Shown here piece by piece: positions 18,115 through 26,994 of a stretch of DNA of 64,000 nucleotides (the stretch's first letter is position 1; every line of letters begins with the position of its first letter). Position numbers and translations under genes: made by a program. Under the pieces are notes generated by a model. It was not told where the DNA came from and searched no databases. It worked only from the letters and a program-made list of their open reading frames with translations. Origin of the DNA: Saprospiraceae bacterium (GTDB lineage: Bacteria > Bacteroidota > Bacteroidia > Chitinophagales > Saprospiraceae); contig JADJRO010000003.1 of assembly GCA_016712145.1 (NCBI GenBank), forward strand, positions 558,001 to 622,000, written 5' to 3'.

Positions 18115-19208
18115 GCCGTTTTATAAAATTAGCTTGTGTCCTTGCGGGCTTTTATTGGTTTAGTGCCTGTAAAGATGATCCGGTTGCAGGAATGGATAAT
18201 CTTAGCCAAATTCCATACTTACCGGAGGCCTACGCAAATGAAGTACCCAAGGGCCTGCCCCAGCTCCCTTTTACTACAGACGATCCCCTTACAAAAGAAG
18301 GGGTCCAGTTAGGAAGGCATTTGTTTTACGATCCAATTCTTTCTTTAGATAGTACCATAGCGTGTGCAAGTTGTCATGATCCACGAAAATCATTTACAGA
18401 TAATCTTGCGGTCAGCCCAGGTGTTGGAGGCAGTCTCGGAACCAGGAGCAGTATGACCATATTAAATACGGCCTATTTCTATAAAGGACTCTTTTGGGAT
18501 GGACGCGCGGCGTTTTTAGCAGATCAAGCGGCTCAACCAGTTGAAAATCCAGTAGAAATGCATGAAATGTGGCCATCCGTAATTGATAAACTGAAACGCC
18601 ATCCAACATACCCAAGCATGTTTCGGAAAGCATTTGGGATTAACTCCAAATCAGAAATCAGTAAAGAATTAGCAACCAAAGCCATAGCTCAATTTGAGCG
18701 GATTCTTCTTTCAGGGGGTAATTCCATTTACCAAAAACAAATACGGGGTGAGCTGTTTTTTGATGCGGATCAACAAGAAGGACATGATCTCTATTTTAAT
18801 GTGGATGTTCTGATCCCTGATGCAGAGTGTTTTCATTGCCATGCGGCTCCCTTGATGATGGCAAATGAGTTTTTCAACAACGGGATAGATACAGTCCAAA
18901 GCCTGGATGATTTTAAAGACACTGGACGAGGAGGAATTACCGGAGTCCGGTTTGACAAGGGAAAATTTAAAGCACCCACACTTTACAATATTGCATTGAC
19001 AGCGCCATACATGCATGACGGACGGTTTAAAACACTTGAGGAAGTTATTGAACATTACAATTCGGGAGGTCATTTTGCAGAGAACAAAGATGGCTTTATC
19101 AGAAAACTGGGGCTGAATCGTCGCCAAAAGCAAAGTCTGATTGCTTTTTTAAATACCCTAACAGACACATCCTACCTTCAAAATCCGGATGTTTTAAGTC
19201 CGTTTTAA
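18111..19208 (+). CDS. MbnH/MauG-like di-haem cytochrome c peroxidase family protein
   Basis: 365 residues beginning at GTG 18111, overlapping the MbnP-like stop by 4 bp. An N-terminal lipoprotein-type signal ends at FSAC (Cys20). Two c-type haem motifs are present: CASCH (85-89) and CFHCH (240-244). The segment LYNIALTAPYMHDGRF (291-306) is the conserved MauG/CCP C-terminal motif. The family either reduces hydrogen peroxide or, in the MauG/MbnH branch, performs high-valent-iron oxidation of Trp in a partner protein. The coupled MbnP-like neighbour favours the latter. No methanobactin precursor gene is seen nearby. Confidence 0.88.
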   Translation: MSRFIKLACVLAGFYWFSACKDDPVAGMDNLSQIPYLPEAYANEVPKGLPQLPFTTDDPLTKEGVQLGRHLFYDPILSLDSTIACASCHDPRKSFTDNLAVSPGVGGSLGTRSSMTILNTAYFYKGLFWDGRAAFLADQAAQPVENPVEMHEMWPSVIDKLKRHPTYPSMFRKAFGINSKSEISKELATKAIAQFERILLSGGNSIYQKQIRGELFFDADQQEGHDLYFNVDVLIPDAECFHCHAAPLMMANEFFNNGIDTVQSLDDFKDTGRGGITGVRFDKGKFKAPTLYNIALTAPYMHDGRFKTLEEVIEHYNSGGHFAENKDGFIRKLGLNRRQKQSLIAFLNTLTDTSYLQNPDVLSPF

Positions 19209-19494
19209 TTTATTTTCATTTTTTTTTAGTTAAAAATGACCTTAAATCAAGTCATTTTATATTTTTTTATAAACTTTTTAAGACAATTATTTGCATCGTG
19301 ATTATTTATATAGCTAATAATCAAATAGTTAGAATTTAAAATCGAACATATATATATAATTGTTATATGACAACGGCATTTTTTTGTACTTGTACAGCCA
19401 TTCAAATCATCGGATACTTGTATCGTGATTGTTTAACAAAGGGAAAGAATACAATCAGAATGCCGGTAAACGTATCGGCGACCGTATAAAAATC

Positions 19495-19644
19495 GGATAT
19501 GTTCATGGGATTAAAATTTGTTAATAGGGAGCTTGGCTCCCAAAAGTCAGGCTCCTATTAACAAATTAATCTTGAACCCCCCAGTAATTTGAAATTCGTC
19601 TTTTCTATATTATAGAAGCTATTTTGGATATGTTCATGGGATTA
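19495..19644 (+). repeat. Pair of 19-bp direct repeats (GGATATGTTCATGGGATTA)
   Basis: Exact copies at 19495-19513 and 19626-19644. Each is followed within 1-3 bases by a hairpin (19515-19567 and 19647-19671), so the repeat unit is 19-mer plus stem-loop. Confidence 0.9.
19515..19567 (+). ncRNA. Long inverted repeat with alternative hairpin
   Basis: Left arm AATTTGTTAATAGG-g-AGC (19515-19532) pairs with GCTCCTATTAACAAATT (19551-19567) with one bulged G. Inside, GGGAG (19527-19531) can instead pair with CTCCC (19537-19541). Two mutually exclusive structures are typical of attenuators or structured RNAs, but no T run follows and no known RNA family was recognised. Confidence 0.4.
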
Positions 19645-19646
19645 TC

Positions 19647-19678
19647 AGCCGGTTGATGAAAGCAGCCGGCTCTTTTTT
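19647..19678 (+). terminator. Candidate intrinsic terminator
   Basis: AGCCGG (19647-19652) pairs with CCGGCT (19666-19671), followed by cTTTTTT. The stem is short but GC rich. It follows the second 19-bp repeat by two bases. Confidence 0.55.
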
Positions 19679-19730
19679 AAGAATATAAAATGTACTTTCT
19701 GATAAATCTATTTCAAAACGAAAAACAGAA

Positions 19731-19762
19731 AAGGTCCTGCTGAAGTGCAGGACTTTTTTTTT
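19731..19762. terminator. Bidirectional intrinsic terminator
   Basis: GTCCTGC, loop tgaagt, GCAGGAC with T9 downstream on the plus strand and an AT-rich tract (CTTTTCTGTTTTT) on the minus strand. It sits 37 bp beyond the stop of the minus-strand repeat protein and can serve both directions. Confidence 0.85.
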
Positions 19763-19798
19763 GTGGTATATCCATCTTTCTTTGGATAAATCTGCGAC

Positions 19799-22700
19799 TT
19801 ACCGGATTACGGTCAAATCTCCTGATTTTTTAATGATACTGCCATCCGGCAAACGAATGCTGGCATGCCATACATAAACTCCCGGTAAGACAAACTGATT
19901 ATTAGCAGTCCCATTCCATCCTTGTTGTTGATTATTGGCTTGAATCGTGTGGGTTTGCCATAGCAAATTGCCCCAACGGTCATAAATACTTAGCCAATCT
20001 ATTACTGCTTGTGATCCAAAAATATATAGATTAAATCGTGCATTTGAACTACTGTTAAGATTGATAATATTAGGGTAATATATTTCAATCTCTTTATTGA
20101 TTTGCAACACCAACCAATGGATAGAATCACAACCTAAACTTGATTTAAAAGCTTCACGATAAATCCCTGATTGGGTATATGCTTGTTGATTTACATCCCA
20201 GATATAAGGATTTTCTTGTGTAGTTACACTATCTGTTTTTTGAATTTCTGGACGAATTCTCAATTTTAAATTAAGTATCGAATCACAACCTGCAATTGAT
20301 TTTAAATTAAAATTATAATCGCCAGATTGTTTGAGTATTTGTTGCGTAGCAGGCCAAAAATATTGCGTACAAACAGCAGTATCTATGAATTGTACATAAC
20401 TTGGTTGAAGTTTTAAGTTCAATAAGAAAATTGAATCACATCCGAATTGATTAACTAGTTTTTTCTCATAAATTCCGGATTTTAAATAACTGGAATCATT
20501 AACTGGCCAAATGTATTGGTCACATGCTTCCACCGAATCGGATTGAATTTGCGATAGGGTAGTAAAGTGTATCGTTAATAACGAATCGCAGGATTGTGCA
20601 TTTTGCAATGGAAATAAATAATCACCGCTTTGTTTAAGGGTTTTTCCAAGAATGGCCATTGAATCACAAGCGGAAATACTTAGATCTGCTTTTGAAGCTT
20701 GGTTTAGTTTAAGTTCTAATGTCACAATACTATCACACCCCGCATGGTTTTGAGTTTTAAATGGATAGGTTCCAGCTTGGGTTATTTTAGTCCCATTCCA
20801 AGTTAAAGAATCACAAGCTGTAATTCTGATTAAATTGGAATCTGATTTTAGGATTGTAAGTTGTAAAATCGCCAAGCTGTCGCAGCCAGCTGCATTTCTA
20901 GTAGTAAAAAAATAGCGTCCACTTTGAGTATAACTTTGATTATTCCAATAAATGGAATCGCAAGTGTTTACGATACTTAGAGATTGGGACGAAGCATTTA
21001 GATCCAAATCGAGTATAGCCACGCTGTCACAAGCATTCGTATTTTGCGTATGATAGAAATAGGTGCCATCTTGAAAATAGCTTTGCCCATTCCAAAAAAA
21101 TGAATCACAAGCAACAATCTGTTGAGTCGATCTACTTGTTTTATAAAGATCAAGATTTAAAATTGCGATGCTATCACAGCCAAACACACTTTTAGTTTGA
21201 AAACGAAATTGTCCACCTGTTGTATAAACCGTGTTATTCCATAAAAAGGAATCACAGGCTGTTACCGCGGTCAAAGATTGAATTACGGAATCGATATGTA
21301 AATCAAGAATAGCAATGCTGTCACAGGAAAACTGATTTATAAATTTATTAATATACCTTCCACTTTGTTTATAATACCTGCCATTCCATTGAAACGAATC
21401 GCAAGCTGCTTGAACCCATCTTGTTGTATCCGGATGATGAATAGTTAAATCAAGGATTGCTATGCTGTCGCATCCATCCACATTATGACTAGAAAACATG
21501 TATTTACCGCTGCTGTAATAGCTTTGATGATTCCATATGAAGGAATCACAGCGAATAGTCTGCTGAAAAGATGTACTGGATTTCAACAAACTAAGATTTA
21601 ATAGCGTAGTACTATCACAACCCAATTGATTGAGATGAATTGCAGTAAACATACCACTGGAATCCAGTCGAACTCCATTCCAAATGAGCGAATCACATGC
21701 TTTAGCATTAATTATAGAAAGAGTTGTATCGATTAACCGTAAATCCAAAATGCTTATTACACTATCACAACCAATTCTGTTTTTTAAATTATGATAATAC
21801 ATGCCGGCTTGTTGTAAAGTCGTGTTAAAAAATACAAATGAAGCGGATTCGCAAATACTGGTATCTATTCGCTGAATGCGGGGAAGTTCTGTTGAACTAT
21901 ATATATTATCTGTAAAATCACATTCTGATGAGAAAAAATCATTTGAGGTAAAGCTGCCCGAACCCAATCTTTTGGTATTGACAACCATAAAAAGCTGCTT
22001 GAGATTGCTTGCAGAGAAACTAAAACTTAATTGGATTAAACTATCACCTCTAACCAGTTTTTTTGTAGTGTAATAAATGCCCAGTATGTTGCCTCCGGAT
22101 TCCGGATTGCCATTATAAAATGCAACAGGTATTCCAGTATCAGCTGCTTGCGAAGCATCTGGCTTATTGTAAAGATTAAAGTATGCTGTGTATAAATCAG
22201 TAATTGGATCGTAATTTATACAATCTAGGTTCCCATACAAACTTGCTGCAGGTTTCCGGTAAATTCCATTGGAATCAAGTAAAGACTCCTGCACATAAAA
22301 GTTATTGTATCGTCCATTTTTATAAGTCGCATTATTTTTTTGAACACGGGGCACGGTCAAATCATCATTGATATTGAGTACATGATAATTGTATTGATTC
22401 CAAATGCCTCTGGCAGGTGCCCAGGGAGCTGAGCTGTCTGCTGAACCAAAGATGGTGAGTTTGCCTGTATTGTCATAGGGAATAGATCCACAACTTACAC
22501 AAATATTTGATTGACCTGAATTTCTTATATCTCCTACTATTGGCATTTCACTCCAGGTTCCAGATAAGCATGGAATGCTTGCGATAATTTTAGGTGGGAA
22601 GCTAAATCCATCAATTATGTTTAATGATTTCTCATCTCTGTGAACAATTTCTAGAATTCCATCATAATTAAAATCAAAAGCAGTTATTCCGGTTGTACCT

Positions 22701-23827
22701 GATGAATCGGCTGTTGGTAATACCCATTCTAATTTAAAAGTAGAACTTCCATCGTATCGGTAAGAAAATAGATTTTTAACCCGATTAAATAAAATAGAAG
22801 GTGATCTGGAAGGTCCTAAACTACAGATTAATGGTGGACCTATATAATCAATTGTTCCAGGAGGATAAGCTTTGGCACTTAAGGCCGGGTTTCCATTAGA
22901 AAATGTATAAGCATAGACCAATGCTTCATTATTTAAACCTGGATAGGTAACAATCAAATCAAGCATATTGTCAGCATTAATATCAGCAATAGAAGTATAT
23001 CCATCAAGAAAGGAATTATCGACTTGAATGTTAAATGGCACCATTGAATTACCAGCCATCCCATTTGGATTTGTAATTATTATTTTATAAATAGTATACC
23101 CAGCAGCCAATTCTAAGTCTGTTGTGTCGCCGTCCAGCTGTCCGGCAATTGTACTTGGAAAAGGATTGTAATTTGAATTTTGCTTCATTCCAATTCCATT
23201 AGTTCCGCCTTCAATAAGTTTTAAACCTGTCTGAGCATTGAAAATTTTATTTTGAATATAAACTTCCGGATAGCCGTCCTGATTAAAATCAGCCAATGCT
23301 AAACTGCCTCCTTTTTCATCTAGAAAATTTTTGTCAACTCTTTGATCAGAAATCCATTTAACTGAACCATTGGAATTATAGCATATTATTCTATCTTTAA
23401 TATTTGCAGGATTAGGCCCAAAACCATTAGCTTTAATTACGATATCTATCCAACCATCATTATCAACATCAGCTACTAAAAGGCTGCCATTAAACCATTC
23501 TATTATTGGAGTATTTATTTTTAATTTCGTTTGTCCAGTATATGAATCAATTATTAATATGCCATTAAAAAGATCATTTACTGCAATTAATTCAGGAATA
23601 CAGTCTTGATCCAAATCGGCCAATAGGGGTGTTAAATAAATTGAGACTGCATCCTGGCTTTCTAAATTTTTGGCAAATGAAAAAACTGATTTCGAGAACA
23701 TTTCATTAGCATAACAAAAGCCGGAATCAAATTCAAAACATTTACTATTTTGACTGTAACTAATTTGTAATAAGAGTAGAAGTATTAGTGTAGAAATATT
23801 CCCTAAAACGTTTCTCTTTATAGACAT
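19799..23827 (-). CDS. Giant secreted protein: FG-GAP/VCBS propeller, twelve two-Cys repeats, T9SS type B sorting domain
   Basis: 1342 residues with a signal peptide. Residues 50-470 carry FG-GAP/VCBS-type repeats with Asp-rich calcium loops (LADLDQDCIPELIAVND, VADVDNDGWIDIVIK, LADFNQDGYPEVYI, IADINADNMLDLIV). From about residue 660 there are twelve consecutive repeats of roughly 40-49 residues of the form ACDSFxWNGxxYxxSGxY...GCDSIAILDL, each with two cysteines. The C-terminus (IYDRWGNLLWQT, GVYVWHA) is the CHU_C/gliding-motility type B sorting domain, which targets cell-surface attachment. It is likely a stalk-like adhesin. The adjacent gene upstream also encodes a T9SS protein. Confidence 0.9.
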   Translation of the reverse strand: MSIKRNVLGNISTLILLLLLQISYSQNSKCFEFDSGFCYANEMFSKSVFSFAKNLESQDAVSIYLTPLLADLDQDCIPELIAVNDLFNGILIIDSYTGQTKLKINTPIIEWFNGSLLVADVDNDGWIDIVIKANGFGPNPANIKDRIICYNSNGSVKWISDQRVDKNFLDEKGGSLALADFNQDGYPEVYIQNKIFNAQTGLKLIEGGTNGIGMKQNSNYNPFPSTIAGQLDGDTTDLELAAGYTIYKIIITNPNGMAGNSMVPFNIQVDNSFLDGYTSIADINADNMLDLIVTYPGLNNEALVYAYTFSNGNPALSAKAYPPGTIDYIGPPLICSLGPSRSPSILFNRVKNLFSYRYDGSSTFKLEWVLPTADSSGTTGITAFDFNYDGILEIVHRDEKSLNIIDGFSFPPKIIASIPCLSGTWSEMPIVGDIRNSGQSNICVSCGSIPYDNTGKLTIFGSADSSAPWAPARGIWNQYNYHVLNINDDLTVPRVQKNNATYKNGRYNNFYVQESLLDSNGIYRKPAASLYGNLDCINYDPITDLYTAYFNLYNKPDASQAADTGIPVAFYNGNPESGGNILGIYYTTKKLVRGDSLIQLSFSFSASNLKQLFMVVNTKRLGSGSFTSNDFFSSECDFTDNIYSSTELPRIQRIDTSICESASFVFFNTTLQQAGMYYHNLKNRIGCDSVISILDLRLIDTTLSIINAKACDSLIWNGVRLDSSGMFTAIHLNQLGCDSTTLLNLSLLKSSTSFQQTIRCDSFIWNHQSYYSSGKYMFSSHNVDGCDSIAILDLTIHHPDTTRWVQAACDSFQWNGRYYKQSGRYINKFINQFSCDSIAILDLHIDSVIQSLTAVTACDSFLWNNTVYTTGGQFRFQTKSVFGCDSIAILNLDLYKTSRSTQQIVACDSFFWNGQSYFQDGTYFYHTQNTNACDSVAILDLDLNASSQSLSIVNTCDSIYWNNQSYTQSGRYFFTTRNAAGCDSLAILQLTILKSDSNLIRITACDSLTWNGTKITQAGTYPFKTQNHAGCDSIVTLELKLNQASKADLSISACDSMAILGKTLKQSGDYLFPLQNAQSCDSLLTIHFTTLSQIQSDSVEACDQYIWPVNDSSYLKSGIYEKKLVNQFGCDSIFLLNLKLQPSYVQFIDTAVCTQYFWPATQQILKQSGDYNFNLKSIAGCDSILNLKLRIRPEIQKTDSVTTQENPYIWDVNQQAYTQSGIYREAFKSSLGCDSIHWLVLQINKEIEIYYPNIINLNSSSNARFNLYIFGSQAVIDWLSIYDRWGNLLWQTHTIQANNQQQGWNGTANNQFVLPGVYVWHASIRLPDGSIIKKSGDLTVIR

Positions 23828-23885
23828 TAATACAGTATTGATTTTAATTAAAATATTCCAATTATAATTATTAAAATCTAGAATA

Positions 23886-26093
23886 CTAATATTTAATAAC
23901 TTTTGAGAAACATTCTTTCCCTTTTCTGTTTTTATATTTTATAAAGTATAACCCTTGAGGTAGCACTAAATCAATTTTAAAGCTAGGTCCGTTAATATTT
24001 CCATGCCAAATAACTTTTCCATCAGCTGAGAAGAGGCTTATTGAGGTATTTTTTAACTTTGAAGTAAATTGAATTTCATTGGTACTAATAGGATTTGGAA
24101 CGACTATTAAATCTTGCATTTCTTGATTTTTTGAGTCATCGACATGTAAATTCCTAAATTCCAAATTTTCACAATCGGGATTAGGAATATAAATAAGTTT
24201 AAAGCAGCTTAAATCACAGGAACAATCATCTGAGTTACAAGTTGAAATGATTAAATAAACATCTTCATCAAACGGCCCTAGTGGATTATTCAAATTATCA
24301 TGATAATAATTTGAATTAGAAGTATTGCCAGGGTCACTTACCGCGAAGCTGCTATAACATACATAAGATGAACCTGATGCAAATACATTTAAGTAAACAT
24401 AAAATGTAGCGTTTTCTTCATTACAGAAAATTGAGTCTAAATATACTTCCAACTCGCAATTTTCATTGTCAGAACAAGGTTTTGGCGGACAGATCATCAG
24501 GAAAGCTTCACATCCTCCAGGAGCTGACAATTTTATCTCTACACATTCTAATCCAATGGTTCCCGGAACATAATAAGTATGAGTTGTATTATAACTATAA
24601 GATCCAGATCCATTAATTGAGTAGGATCCTCCAATTCCATTTACTTTAATTTGAAATGACCAAGAATCATCGCTTACAGAAGAAGTAGAATTATTATAGC
24701 ACATGACATTGCTTATTTTTGCACTATTAAACAGAATACAGTTGCCTGTACCAGAACAAAAATGAGGGGCTGATATATTAAAAGTATCTCTGCAGTCTTC
24801 ATGAGAAAAAATAAGTTTCCAATCTCCTTCCTGTATAAAAAAGGGGCCTAGATTGTAAATACCATCGGCAGTATCAATTAATAAATCATAATGGCCAGTC
24901 TCATTGGGGTAGGGGTCATCCAGCACACGTTCGATTAGAAAACTATCCCCTTCAATAAACTGATCCAAATCAACTTGTACATAATAATAATCATCAGACA
25001 ATAAACTTGTAGTGTTATTATTTTGGCAAGATCCGGTGACAACTGTAAGTTCATATTCAAAACTGATTGGACAAACTTCAATGGTATTGGAATAAACTGG
25101 ATCCAGGATTTGTGTATTCGAACTAAAATACAATTTTAAATAAATTTCTGTACAGCTATCGTAGGTAAAATCAGCAAGCGCAACTTTAAAACAATATTTA
25201 TTATTGGCTGTATCGATTGATAAAGAATAAAAATTAAAGTCAACTGGTAATATAGAATCCAATTTCCAAGCACCGCAAATAGCAGGTAAGGTATAGGATC
25301 CACAGATTGTTAACGAATCATCTCCACATGGATCAAAATCTATTCCAAGACCCTCTTCATTGAGTGGCTGTTGATACAAGGTACCAGACCCAAATGCACT
25401 GCCATCGCATAGTTCACAAATACCATCAATGTATGCATAAGTAAAATGGCCACCTTCACCACAATCAGCTGCAGTTATTTCTAAAGTTGCAATACTGTCT
25501 AACATGTTTAAAGGGATTTTAAATGTATGACAAGCCCAATTTACCAATTTGATGGTATCAAAAGTGCAAATGGAATCTAGGAAGATATTATAACATTCAA
25601 TTTGAGAGGCATCAAAACATAAATTATTGGCAGGATCCCGATCACAGGATATGCTAAACCAAGGTTGTTGATCACGATGTCCATTTGGATTTTCCAATAT
25701 TGCCGCATACCAAACTGTAAAATCACGTGTTTCAGGAGTTACTTTAAACCGTTTTACTATTTTATTTACATCATAATGACCACTACAAGTAAAACTAAAA
25801 TGGCCATAACGGTTATTTAAAAGCAAGGATTTATAACCAAACTTGACTTTATTAATTCCGGTTAAAGTATCGGGTCCATTGTTTACAATTTCGAATCTTC
25901 TAAATGCCGGAATTGATATGGCATTCCAAGTTATGGATGAGTCTAAATACAATGGGGTACAAATATTACCACCCAAGCGATAACTATCTGAATATTGACC
26001 TGTATAGTAAGTTAAGCCATCCTCAAAACCGCCATTATCACAAACCAAGGTATCGGCACTTTGGCTTTTTGAAATACTTGGTAATAATAGCAT
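23886..26093 (-). CDS. Secreted multi-domain protein with T9SS type A sorting domain
   Basis: 735 residues from the first ATG. It is Cys-rich with repeated beta-sandwich-like modules (for example an N-terminal lectin-like region around FEDGLTYYTGQY and later CNEENATFYVYLNVF). The C-terminus VVPNPISTNEIQFTSK to PQGLYFIKYK is a type A T9SS sorting domain. The start is doubtful. From ATG 26093 the signal peptide is only about 12 residues and lacks positive charge, while the same frame upstream encodes a better one (RKYIHYFPILILYMLLLPS) but begins with ATA (26150-26148) just after a G8 tract. Catalytic function was not recognised. Confidence 0.8.
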   Translation of the reverse strand: MLLLPSISKSQSADTLVCDNGGFEDGLTYYTGQYSDSYRLGGNICTPLYLDSSITWNAISIPAFRRFEIVNNGPDTLTGINKVKFGYKSLLLNNRYGHFSFTCSGHYDVNKIVKRFKVTPETRDFTVWYAAILENPNGHRDQQPWFSISCDRDPANNLCFDASQIECYNIFLDSICTFDTIKLVNWACHTFKIPLNMLDSIATLEITAADCGEGGHFTYAYIDGICELCDGSAFGSGTLYQQPLNEEGLGIDFDPCGDDSLTICGSYTLPAICGAWKLDSILPVDFNFYSLSIDTANNKYCFKVALADFTYDSCTEIYLKLYFSSNTQILDPVYSNTIEVCPISFEYELTVVTGSCQNNNTTSLLSDDYYYVQVDLDQFIEGDSFLIERVLDDPYPNETGHYDLLIDTADGIYNLGPFFIQEGDWKLIFSHEDCRDTFNISAPHFCSGTGNCILFNSAKISNVMCYNNSTSSVSDDSWSFQIKVNGIGGSYSINGSGSYSYNTTHTYYVPGTIGLECVEIKLSAPGGCEAFLMICPPKPCSDNENCELEVYLDSIFCNEENATFYVYLNVFASGSSYVCYSSFAVSDPGNTSNSNYYHDNLNNPLGPFDEDVYLIISTCNSDDCSCDLSCFKLIYIPNPDCENLEFRNLHVDDSKNQEMQDLIVVPNPISTNEIQFTSKLKNTSISLFSADGKVIWHGNINGPSFKIDLVLPQGLYFIKYKNRKGKECFSKVIKY

Positions 26094-26451
26094 GTATAAA
26101 ATTAAAATTGGAAAATAATGAATATACTTTCTGGAATCAGAATAAAATATGCCCCCCCCTCAAAATATTAGTATTTAATTTTGAAATTAAATTTAATTGC
26201 CGATTGATAATAAATAAAAATTTCATAGGGCAGTATTTTCGATGGGTGATAAATAATTACCAAATATACACTATTTTTATCAAATACCCAAGAAATAGTA
26301 TTTTGAATATTGAGTTTAGTCCTGTATATTTATTATCTCCGCTGAATATTTCGCAATTTTTCTATTGCACTTTAATTTTCGATAATGGCTTACCAAACTC
26401 ATGTATATTTCTATTTTAATCGGTTTATTCCATAATTGATAACCAGAGGAA
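26094..26451. other. Intergenic stretch with an 8-base C/G tract
   Basis: 358 bp, very AT rich apart from C8 at 26152-26159 (G8 on the minus strand), located just upstream of the minus-strand secreted protein's probable signal-peptide codons. No other gene or clear promoter was recognised. Confidence 0.6.
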
Positions 26452-26886
26452 TTATACATTAATAATTTTCCCCAAACTCCAACGAGCTCCTGCTAAAAAT
26501 AAGAAAGATAGGCTCGTACATAGGATTGGTGGTAAAAAAGTAAACACCCACATCAAAATGGCCAATACACCAAAAAAGATTAAATAGATATTTAAAATAC
26601 CCATCATGATGATTTTTGAAATGGGGTGTTTCAGTAAATACCATAATAGCACCGAAGCAAATAAACACAACAAACTAAAACAAGCACTCAGTGAAAAAAA
26701 CAGTTGTGCAAAGGTCCGGTGAAAACCAGCCCCCATGTCCATTTGGTAAGTGTCCATGGTTTGAATGAGCTGTTTTTCAATTTCATTTGATGCAGCTGGT
26801 TCGACAAACAAACTAATCGAATGAAGCGCACCCGATAAGAACAAACAAATAATAGCAGCCCAACTTAATCCAATATAAAGTTTCAT
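26452..26886 (-). CDS. Hypothetical four-helix membrane protein
   Basis: 144 residues with four predicted membrane segments (about residues 5-25, 62-84, 92-112, 115-138). The first loop (about 28-60) is polar and contains MDTYQMDMGAGFHRTFAQ. The family was not recognised; some Bacteroidota proteins annotated as LIC_13387-like or DUF-type small membrane proteins look similar. It lies downstream of the TonB receptor gene in the same direction but beyond a terminator, so it may be expressed separately. Confidence 0.75.
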   Translation of the reverse strand: MKLYIGLSWAAIICLFLSGALHSISLFVEPAASNEIEKQLIQTMDTYQMDMGAGFHRTFAQLFFSLSACFSLLCLFASVLLWYLLKHPISKIIMMGILNIYLIFFGVLAILMWVFTFLPPILCTSLSFLFLAGARWSLGKIINV

Positions 26887-26933
26887 TTTTAAATATTTAG
26901 ATTAAAGTTAAGCCCATTTTATAAATCATTTTA

Positions 26934-26967
26934 ATAAAAAATGGCCTGCATATTTATGCAGACCATT
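26934..26967 (-). terminator. Intrinsic terminator after the TonB-dependent receptor gene
   Basis: On the minus strand AATGG-tCTGCATA-aa-TATGCAG-gCCATT forms a 12-bp stem with one mismatch, followed by TTTTTATT. It begins 28 bp after the receptor stop. Confidence 0.8.
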
Positions 26968-26994
26968 GTAAAATGATGTATTGGTTAGGGTCTC

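Larger units (their letters stand above)
19209..19798. other. 590-bp structured intergenic region between convergent genes
   Basis: No coding ORF is supported. It holds a 19-bp direct repeat, a long inverted repeat with alternative pairing and two hairpins followed by T runs (see separate entries). Convergent flanking genes do not need promoters here, so the content is unexplained; a small RNA transcribed rightward is a possibility. Confidence 0.6.

Noticed and set aside
20100..21850. CRISPR-like repeat array
   Set aside because: The repeats are protein-coding with about 130-bp units, imperfect and in frame; no constant short repeat with unique spacers.
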